Source: Trichoplax sp. H2 (taxonomy: Eukaryota > Placozoa > Uniplacotomia > Trichoplacea). From it: a stretch of 64,000 bases of DNA. Below, piece after piece: positions 10,809-23,434 of the stretch. The first letter of the stretch is position 1, and every line of letters starts with the position of its first letter. Both the position numbers and the translations under genes were made by a program. The notes under the pieces are model-generated. The model did not search any database, was not told the DNA's origin, and was given only the letters and a program-made list of their open reading frames with translations. The DNA is taken from positions 1-64,000 of the forward strand of contig NOWV01000138.1 of assembly GCA_003344405.1 (NCBI GenBank). The letters run 5' to 3'.

Positions 10809-12517
10809 ATGCCTCATGAAGAATGTTTACATGGCTCTACAGTATCAGATCTTCTATTTAGGCAATTTGGTATGGAGGGATGTTATTATGGTATAAGATA
10901 GTGCAATCATATAGCTCTAATATTCTAATCGTTTTAATTTCATTTTACCTTTCCGTTTACCGATATAAATCCAAGAAATTCTGTAGTAATATCATATTAT
11001 CGCTTGATATCAATGAACGAAATTAGATATATTAGCAATAGTACTGAACCATGATTTATCAGTCCTTATAATATATCATAGCACATTATAATTTAAGTTC
11101 ATTCCGACACAGATACATTCAAAATTTTAGTTTAAGCGAAATAAAGAATAGTTTTGTACTTGTATTACGACCTCACTTTCTCATATTTTATTCAAACACT
11201 TAAAGTTCCAGTACAATATCTAACATTTTCTATTTTTTTGTATTAATAGTAAAAATTGCAACCATAAATGCGTATCCAAACCAATATGACAATGATCAAG
11301 GTCTAGCAGGTGATGGTTAGTAAATTATTCAAGATTATCGATATTTTCAAATAGTACTATCAATCCTCGAATAATTCTTCCATTATAATTAAAGGGAAAT
11401 TGATTAGACTAAATTACTCAATCTCAAATTTCAGAGACTATACTGGATACTCATGATATTCATTACCATCTAAAGGAAAGAAGTTATAAAAGGGAAGCGC
11501 ATCCTCTCCTGTTTTCAGGGATAATTTCAGGTAAACTGTGATCGTTAGATCAGAAGCAAGAAATTAATGGTTAGAGAATAATACGATTATTACAGCCCAT
11601 AATACAACTACTTGATTTAGTCACTGAATTCACTAAATAGTATTACTAGTAGAACGCATATTCGCTATATTTAGTGCACTGTATGCAATTGCACGTTTTA
11701 TTTTACGATATTATTAGCAGAAAAATGATTAGTCATTACCTAATCTTATTTTTTATCGTAAAAATATTCTTTCCATAAATATTTTTTATAGGCTATCCTC
11801 GAGTTGTAAAACGTTGCTCATCATGTAATGACCACATTATCACAATATCACAAGTGCTTCAAGTTCAACTTATGATTCCAAGCCAATGTCTAGCTGATGA
11901 TGTAGAAATAGCGCTATCGGTTTATTACATAGATCCTCCATACACTGATAATTTACAGATGAAGAACGACGATGGCTATCTGATTTATGTATCACCAATT
12001 ATTCGCCTTGAACCCGATGGGTATAAATTTTATAGTAATGAATTATTTCATGCAAATTTACATTAGCCGATATTCTTTTCAAGAATTGCGTCAATATTTC
12101 AAAGTCAATAATACTTAAGATCTGCCATTAAAATTAGCTCTACGAAGCCAGTCGGATAAAATTTGGAATATCCAAGATGTACATGATCAAATGATATCGA
12201 TATCACAAACAGACAATATATCTTACGTCAAGATATCAATCTGTCATTTCTCCAATTATTTCATCTTTTTTCGATCTACTATTTCAACTCTACAAAAGTT
12301 TTTGTTTCTAACGTATCAGAAAAGAGTTTGTGTAAAAGCTTCTCTATCAACAATCGATTACTGTCTGAATACAACTTATTTGAAGATTGTTTTACTAATG
12401 AAACATTACGGCAAATTCCTAAGGATTTTAAGTTCACATCGCTTTCAGCAGCCGAGCTCGAAAAGCAAATTATGGAGAATGGTCTATATCAAATCACTTT
12501 TAACGAAGACGGCCTAA
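10809..12517 (+). CDS. ZU5-domain protein, 3' part unresolved (possibly decaying)
   Basis: Five exons can be chained with matching phase: 10809-10869, 11250-11315, 11435-11530, 11792-12034 and 12120 onward. The last two carry a ZU5-like domain: a start like VQLMIPSQCLADDVEIAL, a core with YVSPIIRLEPDGYKF, and an end with SYVKISICHFSNYF, matching the usual IPxGA, SPxVxxGPxGxKF and HFSxF signature of UNC5, ankyrin and PIDD-type proteins. ZU5 proteins often carry UPA and death domains downstream. Here the frame that finishes the domain runs to a stop at 12517, but the more protein-like composition switches to another frame at about 12328-12699. So the gene has an unseen intron, a sequence error or a frameshift. 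Cellular role unknown. Confidence 0.45.
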
Positions 12518-13700
12518 ATTGTAAAAATAGTAAATTGTTAGAGCAGACTATTAATATCAATTGGAATGTAACACTATGCTATTATCTCCATTACCAATGC
12601 TTTATTATAAGTCCAAATCGTAAGTCAACTGATGTAGCAAATCGAATAGTTACACCTATTGGTGATCAACGTGAATCAAATCCAAAATATTATTCTTGAT
12701 AATGGTAAGTTAATAGTATACGTCAGAAATATGATGATTCATTAAATCTAAGAATAGTCGTATGACTTTAACTTGACTTTCAGAACTAAACATTAAATAT
12801 CTATTTCGATCTTGCATAGACTTCATCAGAGCAAGTTCCTGATGATATTGAGCCAACATCGATTAAAACTGGTCACTATTATCCTTGTAATTCTAGAACG
12901 ATTTCAATGCAATAGGGCATCATTACAAGTTAAGTTTAATTTCTAGATTATCTAATACTAAAATTATGATTGAAGTAATTCACTCTATATTTGATTGTGT
13001 GTGTAGCTCTATTTGATATGATCAGGCTTCTAAGAATAGATATTATGGTGATACTAACATTAGATGATTGCTTACTACTATACTATACAGTGAACGTACC
13101 TTTTCAGAATTGCTGATGACTATATTAGCCAGTTGATTAATTATAGTACAAGATTTATGTGGCTAAACCTACTTTAATCTCGAAGATGCCCAATAGCGAA
13201 AGGCGCTGGACATTAACAGAAAAGTAGGGATTTTTTAAGTAGAATGATTCGGATTATAGAAAATAATGATTTATTTGAGGAAAAGTATTCTATTTTTATG
13301 ACTCAAGTCTGATTGTAGTTAATTATGCCATAAATGGATTTGATGAAATGTATTTAAGAAGTGCAGAGATGAAATCACAAGGGAGGCAGACTTAGCTTTG
13401 CTTTGAGCTCGGAATACTTTACATTTTAGACTAGGTTCTTGTAGTAATTGATTCTTGCGCGATTATTCTTGAAACCTTTATATAAAGCCTTTTAGAAAAT
13501 TCCATTTGATTGCAATGGCGAACAGATGTTTGGCTATCAGACTAAGGCGAGCCTAGAGCCTTACTAATGCAATGCTATTAAGATATAATTCCACATTCAA
13601 GACTTTTAGCCTTTCTTTATTTTATTATCCTACTGATTTAATCGCTGACTTATTGATGGACACAATACTAAATCATCTTCACTTTCATCATTTCCTTGAA
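12518..13700. other. Region downstream of the ZU5 gene
   Basis: Open frame 12328-12699 overlaps the end of the ZU5 model and may be its true continuation; a GTAAGT donor-like site follows at 12704. A short exon-like piece after a CATAG acceptor near 12820 (reads SSEQVPDDIEPTSIKTG) could belong to the same gene, but phases did not join. Nothing else recognised. Confidence 0.25.
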
Positions 13701-13727
13701 TTGAAATTTTAATCTTATTTTGATACA

Positions 13728-14074
13728 AATCTAGTACCAGTTGCTGAAATGATTTCAGTACCACAAATACAGTATGCTGTAGATCATCAACATGGAACAG
13801 AATTCATTCGAATTGTAACCACTGATCGAATTTTGCGTCCATTGCAATGACAACATGTTGTAAGCAAAAGTGAAGTTATCCAAATGAAAAGCCAGTTGTA
13901 CAGAGAGATTAGAACATACTTACTTTTCGATATCTTACGTAATTATCGCAATGGGCGTGATTTGGGGTATTTTGTCAATACTAATTATTACAAAGTAACG
14001 AAGTCTATGCGCTCCAAGAATTTAGGAAACTGTTGGAATTAGAAGCTAGAAATGGAAAACTGAATTCAGAATAA
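13728..14074 (+). pseudogene. Coding-like remnant, frameshifted
   Basis: Two stretches of protein-like composition lie in different frames and appear to be parts of one sequence: a segment with SQLYREIRTYLLFDILRNY and NGRDLGYF (about 13870-14000), then, after a one-base frame change near 13990, a segment with QEFRKLLELEARNGKLNSE ending in TAA at 14072-14074. An earlier piece (AEMISVPQIQYAVDHQHG, from about 13733) ends at a TGA at about 13847. I do not recognise the family. It may be the decayed 3' end of the ZU5 gene upstream or an unrelated dead gene. Confidence 0.25.
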
Positions 14075-14419
14075 AACATTGAACCCTTGGACAGTCTGTC
14101 CGAGTTCTATGTCATCATTCACTACAAGCTGACTGCTGACTGATAGTTTGTATTCGAAATTTCAAAAAATAAAATAACTCAATCATGCAGTAAAAATTAA
14201 AAAAACAGCAGGTGCCAATTACTCAAGGTTGTTGTGATCTATATTGGTGAAATTTTAGCCAAATTCAAAGTAAACACCTGAAAAATTGAAAGATAGAATT
14301 AATGGCTACGCAATGGCGGAACAGTTTTCAACTAGTACAGTGCAGTATTGTAGAGGGCTTGCCACGCCCGTGAAAAAAATGCTCTCCATTTTTGGCTTCA
14401 ATGGGGCATAATTGAGTTA

Positions 14420-14470
14420 TGTCACGTGTCTTTGTCAGACCATTCTTGACGTCTGATTGGCTGATAGACC
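14420..14470. promoter_or_regulatory. Cluster of promoter-type motifs in a less AT-rich island
   Basis: Within about 45 bases lie a CACGTG E-box (14423-14428), a TGACGTC CRE-like site (14447-14453) and an inverted CCAAT box (ATTGG, 14456-14460). The surrounding 14300-14690 is visibly richer in G+C than its neighbourhood, with CG dinucleotides around 14540-14660. This combination is typical of animal promoters, but I cannot tie it to a recognised gene. The nearest downstream plus-strand gene starts 3.8 kb away. Confidence 0.3.
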
Positions 14471-14696
14471 ACTTGGGTTGATGAACCTTCAAACCAACTC
14501 ATGTTATTGTGCGTCACTTGCGGTACAGTGGATACGTACAATGCGCCGCGATCCTGGTACTGAAGAATTCATAGTAAACCAACAACAGACTAGGATAGTA
14601 TGTACGGTAAGGTATCGCTGGTAACGTTGGCAGTGGCTTCTCCGATGGTATTTGCGTCAAGCGCTCAGGAGGGGGTGGTTGCTTAATTTAATTTAA

Positions 14697-15065
14697 GCAA
14701 ATCTATATGTATACCTACTTATTTATTATAATTATAATTATTGTAGCAAATTTCTATTGCTTACCACTTTCCATTTTGATAACGTGAAGATAACTTCTAC
14801 TCAGATAATCCAAGACAAGTCATTATATTATTCAGTGCAATAGTCCTCTTGGTAAGATCGTTTGCATTTTAGGGATGTTTTTGGTGGCAAACCTATATGT
14901 ATGCCTTCTTATATATTATAATTATAATTATTGTAGCGAATTTCTATTGCTTACCACTTTTCATTTTGATAACGTGAAGATAACTTCTACTCAGATAATC
15001 CAAGACAAGTCATTATATTACTCAGTGCAATAGTCCTCTTGGTAAGATCATTTGCATTTTGGGGG
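14697..15065 (+). repeat. Tandem direct duplication, two units about 190 bp apart
   Basis: Unit 1 (14697-14875) and unit 2 (14887-15065) are nearly identical over about 175 bases, differing at a handful of positions, for example TTGTAGCAAA versus TTGTAGCGAA and a CTTTCC/CTTTTC change. Both begin GCAAA/GCAAAC and end about GCATTTT followed by a G run. The high identity, in contrast to the old repeats elsewhere, indicates a recent duplication. Confidence 0.85.
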
Positions 15066-15254
15066 TTAAGCAACAGTCAATACGGTAAAAGTCAACGCTT
15101 ATTGTGCACTGATTTTCATTTTTCAATCGGGTAATGATTGTTGAAATGTAGAAAATTCCAGCTTAGTAAATGCGTCAAAGTGAAATCGTTGGGATTTTTG
15201 CAACGGTACTACTCAAGCCGTTCGTTCCACTTGGATAAATGATACACGTCTGAA

Positions 15255-15930
15255 ATTGATAATGCTTTGCTTAAAATTTTATTTTGATAATTGTATATAA
15301 TTAAGTATTAAATACACGCGGATAAATGATACAAGTCTTTTAAAAGTTATAATACTTTGCTTAAATTTTACTTTGATATTTATAATGAGTAATAGTTACA
15401 ATACTTTGCTTAAATTTTACTCTGATAATTGCAGATAGTTATTGTACAATGTACATACGCGGGTGAATGATACATATCCAAAACTTACAAAGCTTTGCTT
15501 ACATTTTACATTGATTATTATAATTAGTTTTTGTACGTACGGCAATAAATAGTACACGTATGAAAGTTACAACGCTAAGCTTAAGTTTTAATTTGATAAC
15601 TCTAATTAGTAATACAGTACTGACATTGCTTTGCTTAAATTTTACCCTGATAATTATAATTAGTTATTGTACAATATACCTACGGGGGGGGTGAACGATA
15701 CATATCCAAAAGTTACAAAGCTTTGCTTAAATTTTACTTTGATTATTACAACTAGTCGAGTACACGTTCAAATGAACGGGAACGTTTACTACACAACATA
15801 TTGCACTGAACAAGATTCAGAGCTAGGTTATCAGACTATCTATCAATCCCTTCTCAGTGTGAGATAATATGAGCTGCTTCAGTAAATTTTATTGTATACT
15901 TTGCGTAGATTCTACTTTGATAATTAGTTA
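15255..15930 (+). repeat. Degenerate minisatellite, CTTTGCTTAAATTTTAC core
   Basis: At least eight copies of a core close to CTTTGCTTAAATTTTACT followed by TTGATAATTATAATTAG occur at about 15265, 15355, 15405, 15493, 15575, 15629, 15721 and 15899. Spacing is mostly near 50 or near 90 bases. A longer unit containing a GGTGAA.GATACATATCCAAAA element recurs at about 15460 and 15690. An 8-base G run lies at 15684-15691. No coding function; short ORFs across it are chance. Confidence 0.75.
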
Positions 15931-18239
15931 TTGTACATCCGGAATTTATTGACCCAGTGTCCTTTTCTATGATTTGGAATATTATTAACGAATACTCCAT
16001 TAATAATTTATTTTATATTTTCACTATCGAAAGATGTATTTAGTATTGCAGCCTCTCATTACGTAAGAATTCTTCCGTCATTATTCAATTAGTAGTTCAC
16101 ATTTACTCTTTCAACTGAACCTACTTTACGGTATCCTCAGTACTAATTCACCAAATGCTTTAATGGTATATTGCTGGACTAATTATTTTTGTGGGTAATA
16201 AGTTGCTAATGGTAAGTATATGAAACTAGTTAGGCTTATTTTCACAATTTTATCGTTTAAGCAGATGGTTATGCACATTTTAAGGTGCAGATTCGATACT
16301 GGTCTAGTATGTAGCACTTCTTTTATATTAGAAACATCAATCAGGCATTTGCTAGCATAGAAAACTGTAAAGATAGCGGTTACGCTAGTTATCAAAGGAG
16401 TGGATTTTAGGTAATCAATGTTCATAACACCTTTTTAACCCAACGCCAAAGAATGTCAAGCACGAAAAATCAAAAAGAATTTTTGTGATTCTTCCGTAAA
16501 ATTTGTTTAATACTTCAATCTAGATTATCCGTAAAAATAAGCAAATTGCATTCTTTTAGGGCAATTTTGTCTCCAAATGCTAACCGTGTTACTTCTAGTA
16601 GATTTTAGATCAACGAAATTTTAAATGAATATTGATTATCATTTTAATTTACAAACATTAAAGATTTAGTTTTCTACAACTCCTGGCAGCATGACTGTAA
16701 ATAAATAGCTACTGATTCAAATCTGGCAGCATCGTATGGCAATAGCTGTCTAATTCAAGTATAAAATTGATTCGATTAAATTTCATAAATCTCAGTCAGA
16801 TAATAACCTGCCAATTTTTCGTGGACGTTTGCTAGCTTATATCACTATAAGCTGCTTTAATACAGTAAAACCTTAGTTAAATCGATTACCAATATTTATA
16901 ATCTATAAGCCAGTACTTGCATACTTCCCCTTAATATCTACGTGTTGAATGTTTTAATTCATAATTCTGTCATCTCGCCAGCCTAATTTATTTCAGATTG
17001 ATAAATACATTATCATGATAATTGTTAACGTGTAAGGACCCATTTGGCACTACCATAGCAGGATATTTTATTTATAGGAGTAATTTCAGTCTTTTATACA
17101 AGTACGGCTTTTATTAGATGATTTTTCACTTTTAATGATGATAGAATTCCATGTAACACTATTTTTTATCAATTGGTTCGCAATAGTTGGTTTTAAGATT
17201 ACTGCATTACTAATGCAAAGGATAACTGCGGTTGGAAAACATCATTAAATAAATATTTGAGACAGCAGAAAGCATTTAAATTAGTAACTATAATTGCAAG
17301 AAGCATGCTATTTCAAAGTTAATTATGGCATTTCACTAGTCATAACATTATTTTAATGTACTTGTTTTAATCACAGTAGCAGTTCAACAAAACTTCCGAA
17401 TGGACTATTAGTTTTTCGACGGATTAAAGAAATGAAAAATTGTAGGGAACAGATATAGCCTTTTACCACTTAGTATCACAGCTTAATTAATCTTTAAAAG
17501 CTTTATTAAAGGTATTAAAAATATTAGATGATTCATAACGATATTATGTGGAAACATCTATTCTCATATTTATGTGTTTGCTAGATAAAGGTGCTTGATA
17601 CTTATAATGTTATAATTGTCGATCGTATCAGGAAGTTAGATAGTAGCTTGATTTAAAATTCGAAACATACATCCAATCCGAAGATCTTAGTTTATTTTCT
17701 GATGAGATATGTGTTTGTTAATTTTATATTCTGTAGCAATTTTAAATATTATAATTGGCCAAATTGGCATTTGACAGAAAACATATTTGCTTTTGAGAAA
17801 TCAATAAGTAGCAAGTGACTGTTCAATTCGCAATAGTAGATAAATCAGATAACCTTTAATGGGTGCTTTCATGGGAAAATCTTGTACAATTAAAAATAAT
17901 CTACTTAACTCTTACTTGATTAATATCATAAATGAATCAAAATTCTAGTATAAAAATTTTGTTAACTCGAATTAATTATTAATAGAATTAAAATAATTTA
18001 TTCATTCATTATCGATTAGGCAAGTCACAGATATTATTTCTAACTTATCATCTTACATTAGTTATGTCATAGTTCTACCAGAAGTTCTAGTACCTTATTA
18101 TAGATGTGGAGTGCCGGTTTAATTCAAATCTGATTAGTCGTTCGAATTATCGTTCGATAGCTTTATTTCTTCATGAATTAAGCTATACTGTTTTCTTGGA
18201 TTTTAAAAGGTCTTTACAGTTATTTCTTCATCAAGATTA
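15931..18239. other. Intergenic, no feature seen
   Basis: About 2.3 kb of AT-rich DNA upstream of the ODC-like gene. A minus-strand open frame of 80 codons at 16183-16425 has no recognisable domain, and I treat it as chance. No repeat or promoter signature was identified. Confidence 0.4.
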
Positions 18240-21200
18240 ATGGCAACTGCTAGTACAACGATTGTTAATGATAGCCCTCTACAAGTTTTACCATCTATAG
18301 ACCTTCCCAACCTAATACAACGCAAAGCTACTGATCATATGGTAGGTTTTCTTTTATTACAGGCAGACTGACTAATTACGGAAAAAGCCATTACTTGATT
18401 GTTACGATTCTAGTCAACGTATTTTGTAGATTAGTTTGTTGTTTTCGTAAATTGTTTATTACATTAGATGATAATCGAATGTGAATTAAATATTTTAATG
18501 ATGATATTTAACTCAGTATCAACATTACTTATTATTTCATCTTGATGAGTTGCTATTAATTAAAGTCAATTAATTGATTTAGTGGTGCTGAGCTTCTAGG
18601 TCCTAGTTGGTCATTAATTGATTTATTAAAAATTAAAGTTGTTTACTGTTGGACTCTATAGTGAGTTATATTATAAATTTTCTGTCTTATTTTATACTAA
18701 TGCAAGTAAATTGTAGAACCAGCATACTTTAGCTATACGCCATAAGTGTATTGCAATTGTATATAAGCTCATATAGCGTTTTGTTTACTCAGTTGCTATT
18801 TCTTAGTTTTGCGATAAGGTCTATACTTTTTGTGTACACTTAGAATAAAATTCATTTAGTTAAACCAGCTTCTAGCCACTCATAATACTTGTGAGTCAGT
18901 AGCTAGTCTAACTTTCGGCACTCCTCCTTAGTTAGTAGAAATCTTTAGGTAGCTAGTAAGGTAGTTTAATAAGATCATATACCAGAAGAGTAAATCGTGA
19001 CATTGATATATTACAAAGCATAGCAGATTCAGTGACTAAAGAAAAGTATTCGTAATATTTCTACAATAGCAATGCAATGACGAACCTTTCAATATTGTTG
19101 ATATTGGTGATATAGTCCACAAGATTAAAATGGTAAGCAGATGATAATAAACCCTGGAATATATCATGTGAAACACAGATAACCAAATTGCACATTTCCA
19201 GTTAGAAAGTGTACAACTACGCTTTAGTCTACTATAACAAAAGACATAGCATTAATCCTGAAGTCAATGCTGATATAATGTATTTATAATAACAGTATTT
19301 AACAATGTCTATTGAGATCGAAGCTTTATAGAAGTATTGATATTTCAGTAAAATAACAAGAAATATCTCAATTGTATTTTTTCTATAACTCTATAACTTA
19401 ACAATTATTCTTCATCTTCTTGATTTGGTATTACAATTATAAATGAAATTGCGAGACATAATTTGACATTTCTTTGTTAAATTTTAGTTTGTAACTGTAA
19501 AGACTTGGTAAATAATAATGCTTTCAATATTGTGCAATATATTTTACTAAAAATTCGAATTCGCAATTTCGTTAAAGATTTTTACAATTGTCAAGTATTA
19601 CTTACTATCTAGAGTTAATGTTAACTACGGTATTTAAGGTTTTTACTATTCTCAACTGGCATAGGAGGTAGGGATCGGTACAAGTGGTTAAAGTTAATAT
19701 ACAACTATCTACTAATCACCACACCCTCGATTACTTAAAAAACGGCCATGTTTTATGTTTAGACTGTCCACAGTTGTAATGTACGAGTATTGTGTGCCTA
19801 ACAATTATTATATTGTACGATAGTAGATTAGTAATAAAGTGGAATTAAGAATCGCAATGAGGTTTCCAACTTACTTAAGCGTAATCCTCGTAAAAACGAA
19901 AATTTTGGTAATAACTTTTATTACATGTCACTAAAAATTAGTCACAAGCATTAGGTCATTTTTAGCAAATGTAAGTTGGTAATGAGATCATGCTAACGGT
20001 AATCTGTAACAATAACAGGTTTATAATATATCAAATTCAGCTAATATTGAATTAAAGTACACATGCAATCGTATTAAATGTATAGCAGCTAGGAACTTAG
20101 TCATGTCCGAATTTTTCGTTGCAAAATATATACAATCTAATAAATTATTACATAGCAGATAATGCCGCAATATTTATACCCCGATTACTATTTAAGTTAC
20201 AAACCTTAAACGATGAATAACTCACTTAAGATCTATGGGTGCACGGGTATTTAAGCGTCGTCAAATGAATAACAAATGCTTTAATCCCATCATACATGAT
20301 ACGTTTTCCAACAGTTGAAGTATTTGAGAACTTAAAGAGTCTTTACAAGTGAGAACTTTCAATGGCAGACAAAAGTTAAAGATTTAGTTACACTAACTAA
20401 TCGAATTGTTAACAGTATAAATGATGAAGTGCAGAATTTTGTTGATATAAACAACTTGATAGCAGATAAAAAGGCATTCACTTTTCCTGAGATGATAATG
20501 TAAAGTTACCTTCTTACATTGATATAAATATACATTTATTATTCTTGGCTATAAATCATGCAGTGGCTTTCTCTCCTGCCTCGTGTACATCCTTATTTTG
20601 GTATGTTCACATTTTAAAACTGAATCTATTCAGATTAAATTCACCTTTAAAATTAATGCATGAATTATATATACTTCTAAAAAACATATTGACTTTGCTA
20701 CTTTCATAACCAGCCCTAAAATGTAACGTTGATAGAGGATTTTTAGCCACTTTACTAGCCTTTGGATTTGGTTTTGAAGGTGTCAGTAAGGTCAGCATAA
20801 ATTTTAATTTTTAACAATTTCAGTATAGATAGTAGAATAGAATTAATCGTATCATGTTATAGTAATTATCATAACTATTTTATTAACGGATTAATTAAAT
20901 ATATCATTTTATGAAGGCTGAAATCGATACAGTTTTGAAAATGGGGGCTTCACCTGAAAAGATTATTTTTGCTAATCCATACAAGCCAATTTCTCATATA
21001 AAGTATGTTTTAATAGAGTATCATGTTTAAAGTAGAAATAAGGTAAATCGTTAATAATATGACGATTTTAATAATATCCATAGTATTATTAAAAAGCGAA
21101 TGTACATGGGCTGAGAGTAAATAAATTAATTAGACTACTTAAATAAATTCTGGGTGTTTAAGATACGCTGCTTATCAAAACGTAAATCTGATGACATTCG

Positions 21201-23434
21201 ACAACGTCACAGAATTATATAAGATCAAAGAGTTTTATCCAAAAGCAAGGTGAATTATTTAATACCCTCCTATTAGCCTATAGCACTATATCTCGAAATT
21301 AATACTTTTCATATAACGGCTATCAATGTGAATACATTAGGTTACTTTTACGTTTAAAATTTGATGATCCTAGATCGAAGTATGAAGTAAGTTATTATCA
21401 CTTATTTACGCACGTAGCCTAAAAAGATAGTCATGATCGTATAGTAAGTGTTTTCATGTTCCTTACGATACAGTTGGGTAAAAAATACGGCGTTGAAATT
21501 GATGAAGTTACGCATATACTACAGATAGCGCGCGAGTTACAGCTAAATGTCGTTGGAATTAGGTAAGTATATTAGCAGTATTCAATCAACTATATAGACT
21601 TAAATATTCGATTAATAATTTACAGCTATGTAAACGTTTGGTTAACTGTTTTTTTATCAGCATATAAGAATAACGCAAATTACATCTACTTATTGTTATA
21701 TAATAGCGCGTGCATACCTTCATTTATGGGATTAATAGTTGAGATTGTTATGATTACTTCATTTAGTGTCGATATTGCCTTGTCGATTAATTTATTTGAT
21801 CTATCCACTTGAATTTTCGATAGTTATCACGTCGGTGGCGGATATACCGATGCCTGTAATTTTTTGAAAGCTATAGAATTAGCTAAAACTGCCTTTAATT
21901 ATGCGGTATTCATAAATACATTGACGACTAAATTTTATGATAACATAATACTAAACATGTAGTTTAAGTTTATAATAAATGTCGAGTAGATTTTAATTCA
22001 AATACTTAACCCTCGGAATAACAGAAATCGATAGGAATTAATTTTAATGTTTTGGATATTGGTGGTGGATTTCCTGGCCAAGCAAATTCACTTTTTAAGA
22101 AAGTACGAGGATCTAAATTGACTTAGTTAATAGATCAAGAACGAAATTTTAAATATATTTAGTTTTTCAAATATTTTTGTCTAGATTTGTAGCAATATCA
22201 GCAGCGCTTTAGATAAGCATTTCCCAGTTGAAGACAACATTAGCATTATTGCTGAGCCCGGTAAAACTTCCTTTTTTAAATACCGTTTTAATCTCGATTA
22301 TGATCTAATTTAGCAATCAATTTCTATCATAAACACAGAGCCTAAGAATGGCAATTAATTATTAATCTTAGGCTTTATTATCCTCGTTTAATAGGTAGAT
22401 ATTTCGCGGAAACTGCCTTTACGTTAGTTCTTTGCGTAGCTGGCAAACGTGAAATTTATGAAATTGATCAGAAGATTCCAGTTTATAGTAAGATTCATAG
22501 GAATTATTAGGCCTCATGTAATTGTGCTTTCCAATATTGGATATTTACGGTGGAGTTAATGTGTTGTCGCAATTTAATTGATTGACAATTATAAAACGCT
22601 AGATAAAGGATGTATTAAAAAGAAATTTAGAAATGAGGCCTGTAATAAGGTACGGCAGTAATATCCAAGTCTACAATTAATTCTTGAGTGCAGTAGTAAT
22701 GCTTTGTTTTTGAAATTTTATTAAAGAAAAAGTTTGAATATTACGTCAATGACGGGCGTTATGGATCCTTTTCTGAATTTTTAATGAGCTACGGATGTCA
22801 GTATCCTCAAGTTATCGGAAAGAAATCTGAAACGTTATATTCAACTCGTCTTTGGGGACCCACTGTTAGCGGATCGGATTGTATATTTGAGGAATGCTAC
22901 CTTCCTGAAGTAAGAACTTGTTGTAATATTAAAGACGTGACTTATTGATAAAAATTTGAAAGTATTGATGAATTTGTCGACAGTTACAAGCTCAAGCGAT
23001 AGCATGTAATCAGTCTCAAAAACTTTCTGTATCATCCTTAGCTAAATATTGCTGACAATTACGTAATATTTCTATCGTAACACACTGTAGCTCGAAGTAG
23101 GGGATCTAATTTACTTTGAAGGTAAGAAAAAATTATAATCTTATCAGGAAAGAGACAATACCATAACAAATGTTTTATCGACAATCTTGATAGAAATGGG
23201 AGCCTATACGACAGTTTTAGGTACTAATTTTAATGGACTTACTAGACCTGTTTCATACTATGTCATTGATCAAGGGATGTGGTAAGACCAGCACTTTCGA
23301 AACTTATTAACGTTTTATCATTACCTGGATTTAGAACTTGTGAAAATCCAGCTTATAATTGAATTTTTAACAGGAACGTGGCTAAACATAAATTATTGAC
23401 AAAATTCAAGGCCGTTGATGAATACTCAGCGTAA
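18240..23434 (+). CDS. Ornithine decarboxylase-fold protein with altered active site (ODC / antizyme-inhibitor family)
   Basis: Sixteen exons join in phase to 423 codons: 18240-18341, 19070-19132, 20564-20600, 20714-20790, 20917-21002, 21163-21249, 21341-21386, 21474-21562, 21824-21905, 22025-22102, 22185-22260, 22395-22480, 22727-22909, 23091-23121, 23194-23281, 23374-23434. The fold-type III PLP enzyme marks are clear: LPRVHPYFALKCN with the Schiff-base Lys (K70, human K69), HVGGG (H198), DIGGGFPG, IIAEPGRYF (E273, R276), YYVNDGRYGSF and FEEMGAY. But residues that ODC needs are changed: human D88 is Glu, D332 is Ser, and the WGPTCDG loop reads WGPTVSG, so C360 is Val and D361 is Ser. There is no C-terminal PEST tail. 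It is either a pseudoenzyme that regulates polyamine synthesis, as antizyme inhibitors do, or a decarboxylase with another substrate. The exon 12 end is the least certain junction. Confidence 0.85.

Noticed and set aside
12035-12119. Apparent frameshift plus stop inside the ZU5 domain
   Set aside because: An 85-base GT-AG intron here restores frame and the ZU5 pattern, so the break is better explained by splicing.
15667-15867. 66-codon plus-strand ORF over the minisatellite
   Set aside because: Lies in tandem repeat sequence with a G8 run; no domain and no splice context.
16183-16425. 80-codon minus-strand ORF
   Set aside because: Composition like random AT-rich DNA, no recognisable motif or neighbouring exon.
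20160-20205. Candidate for the small LPR..P exon of the ODC-like gene
   Set aside because: A better exon at 20564-20600 (WLSLLPRVHPYF) has correct acceptor, donor and phase.
18240-23434. Reading the ODC-like locus as a pseudogene because no long ORF is present
   Set aside because: All 16 short exons are open and phase-compatible with good splice sites; the lack of a long ORF reflects small exons.
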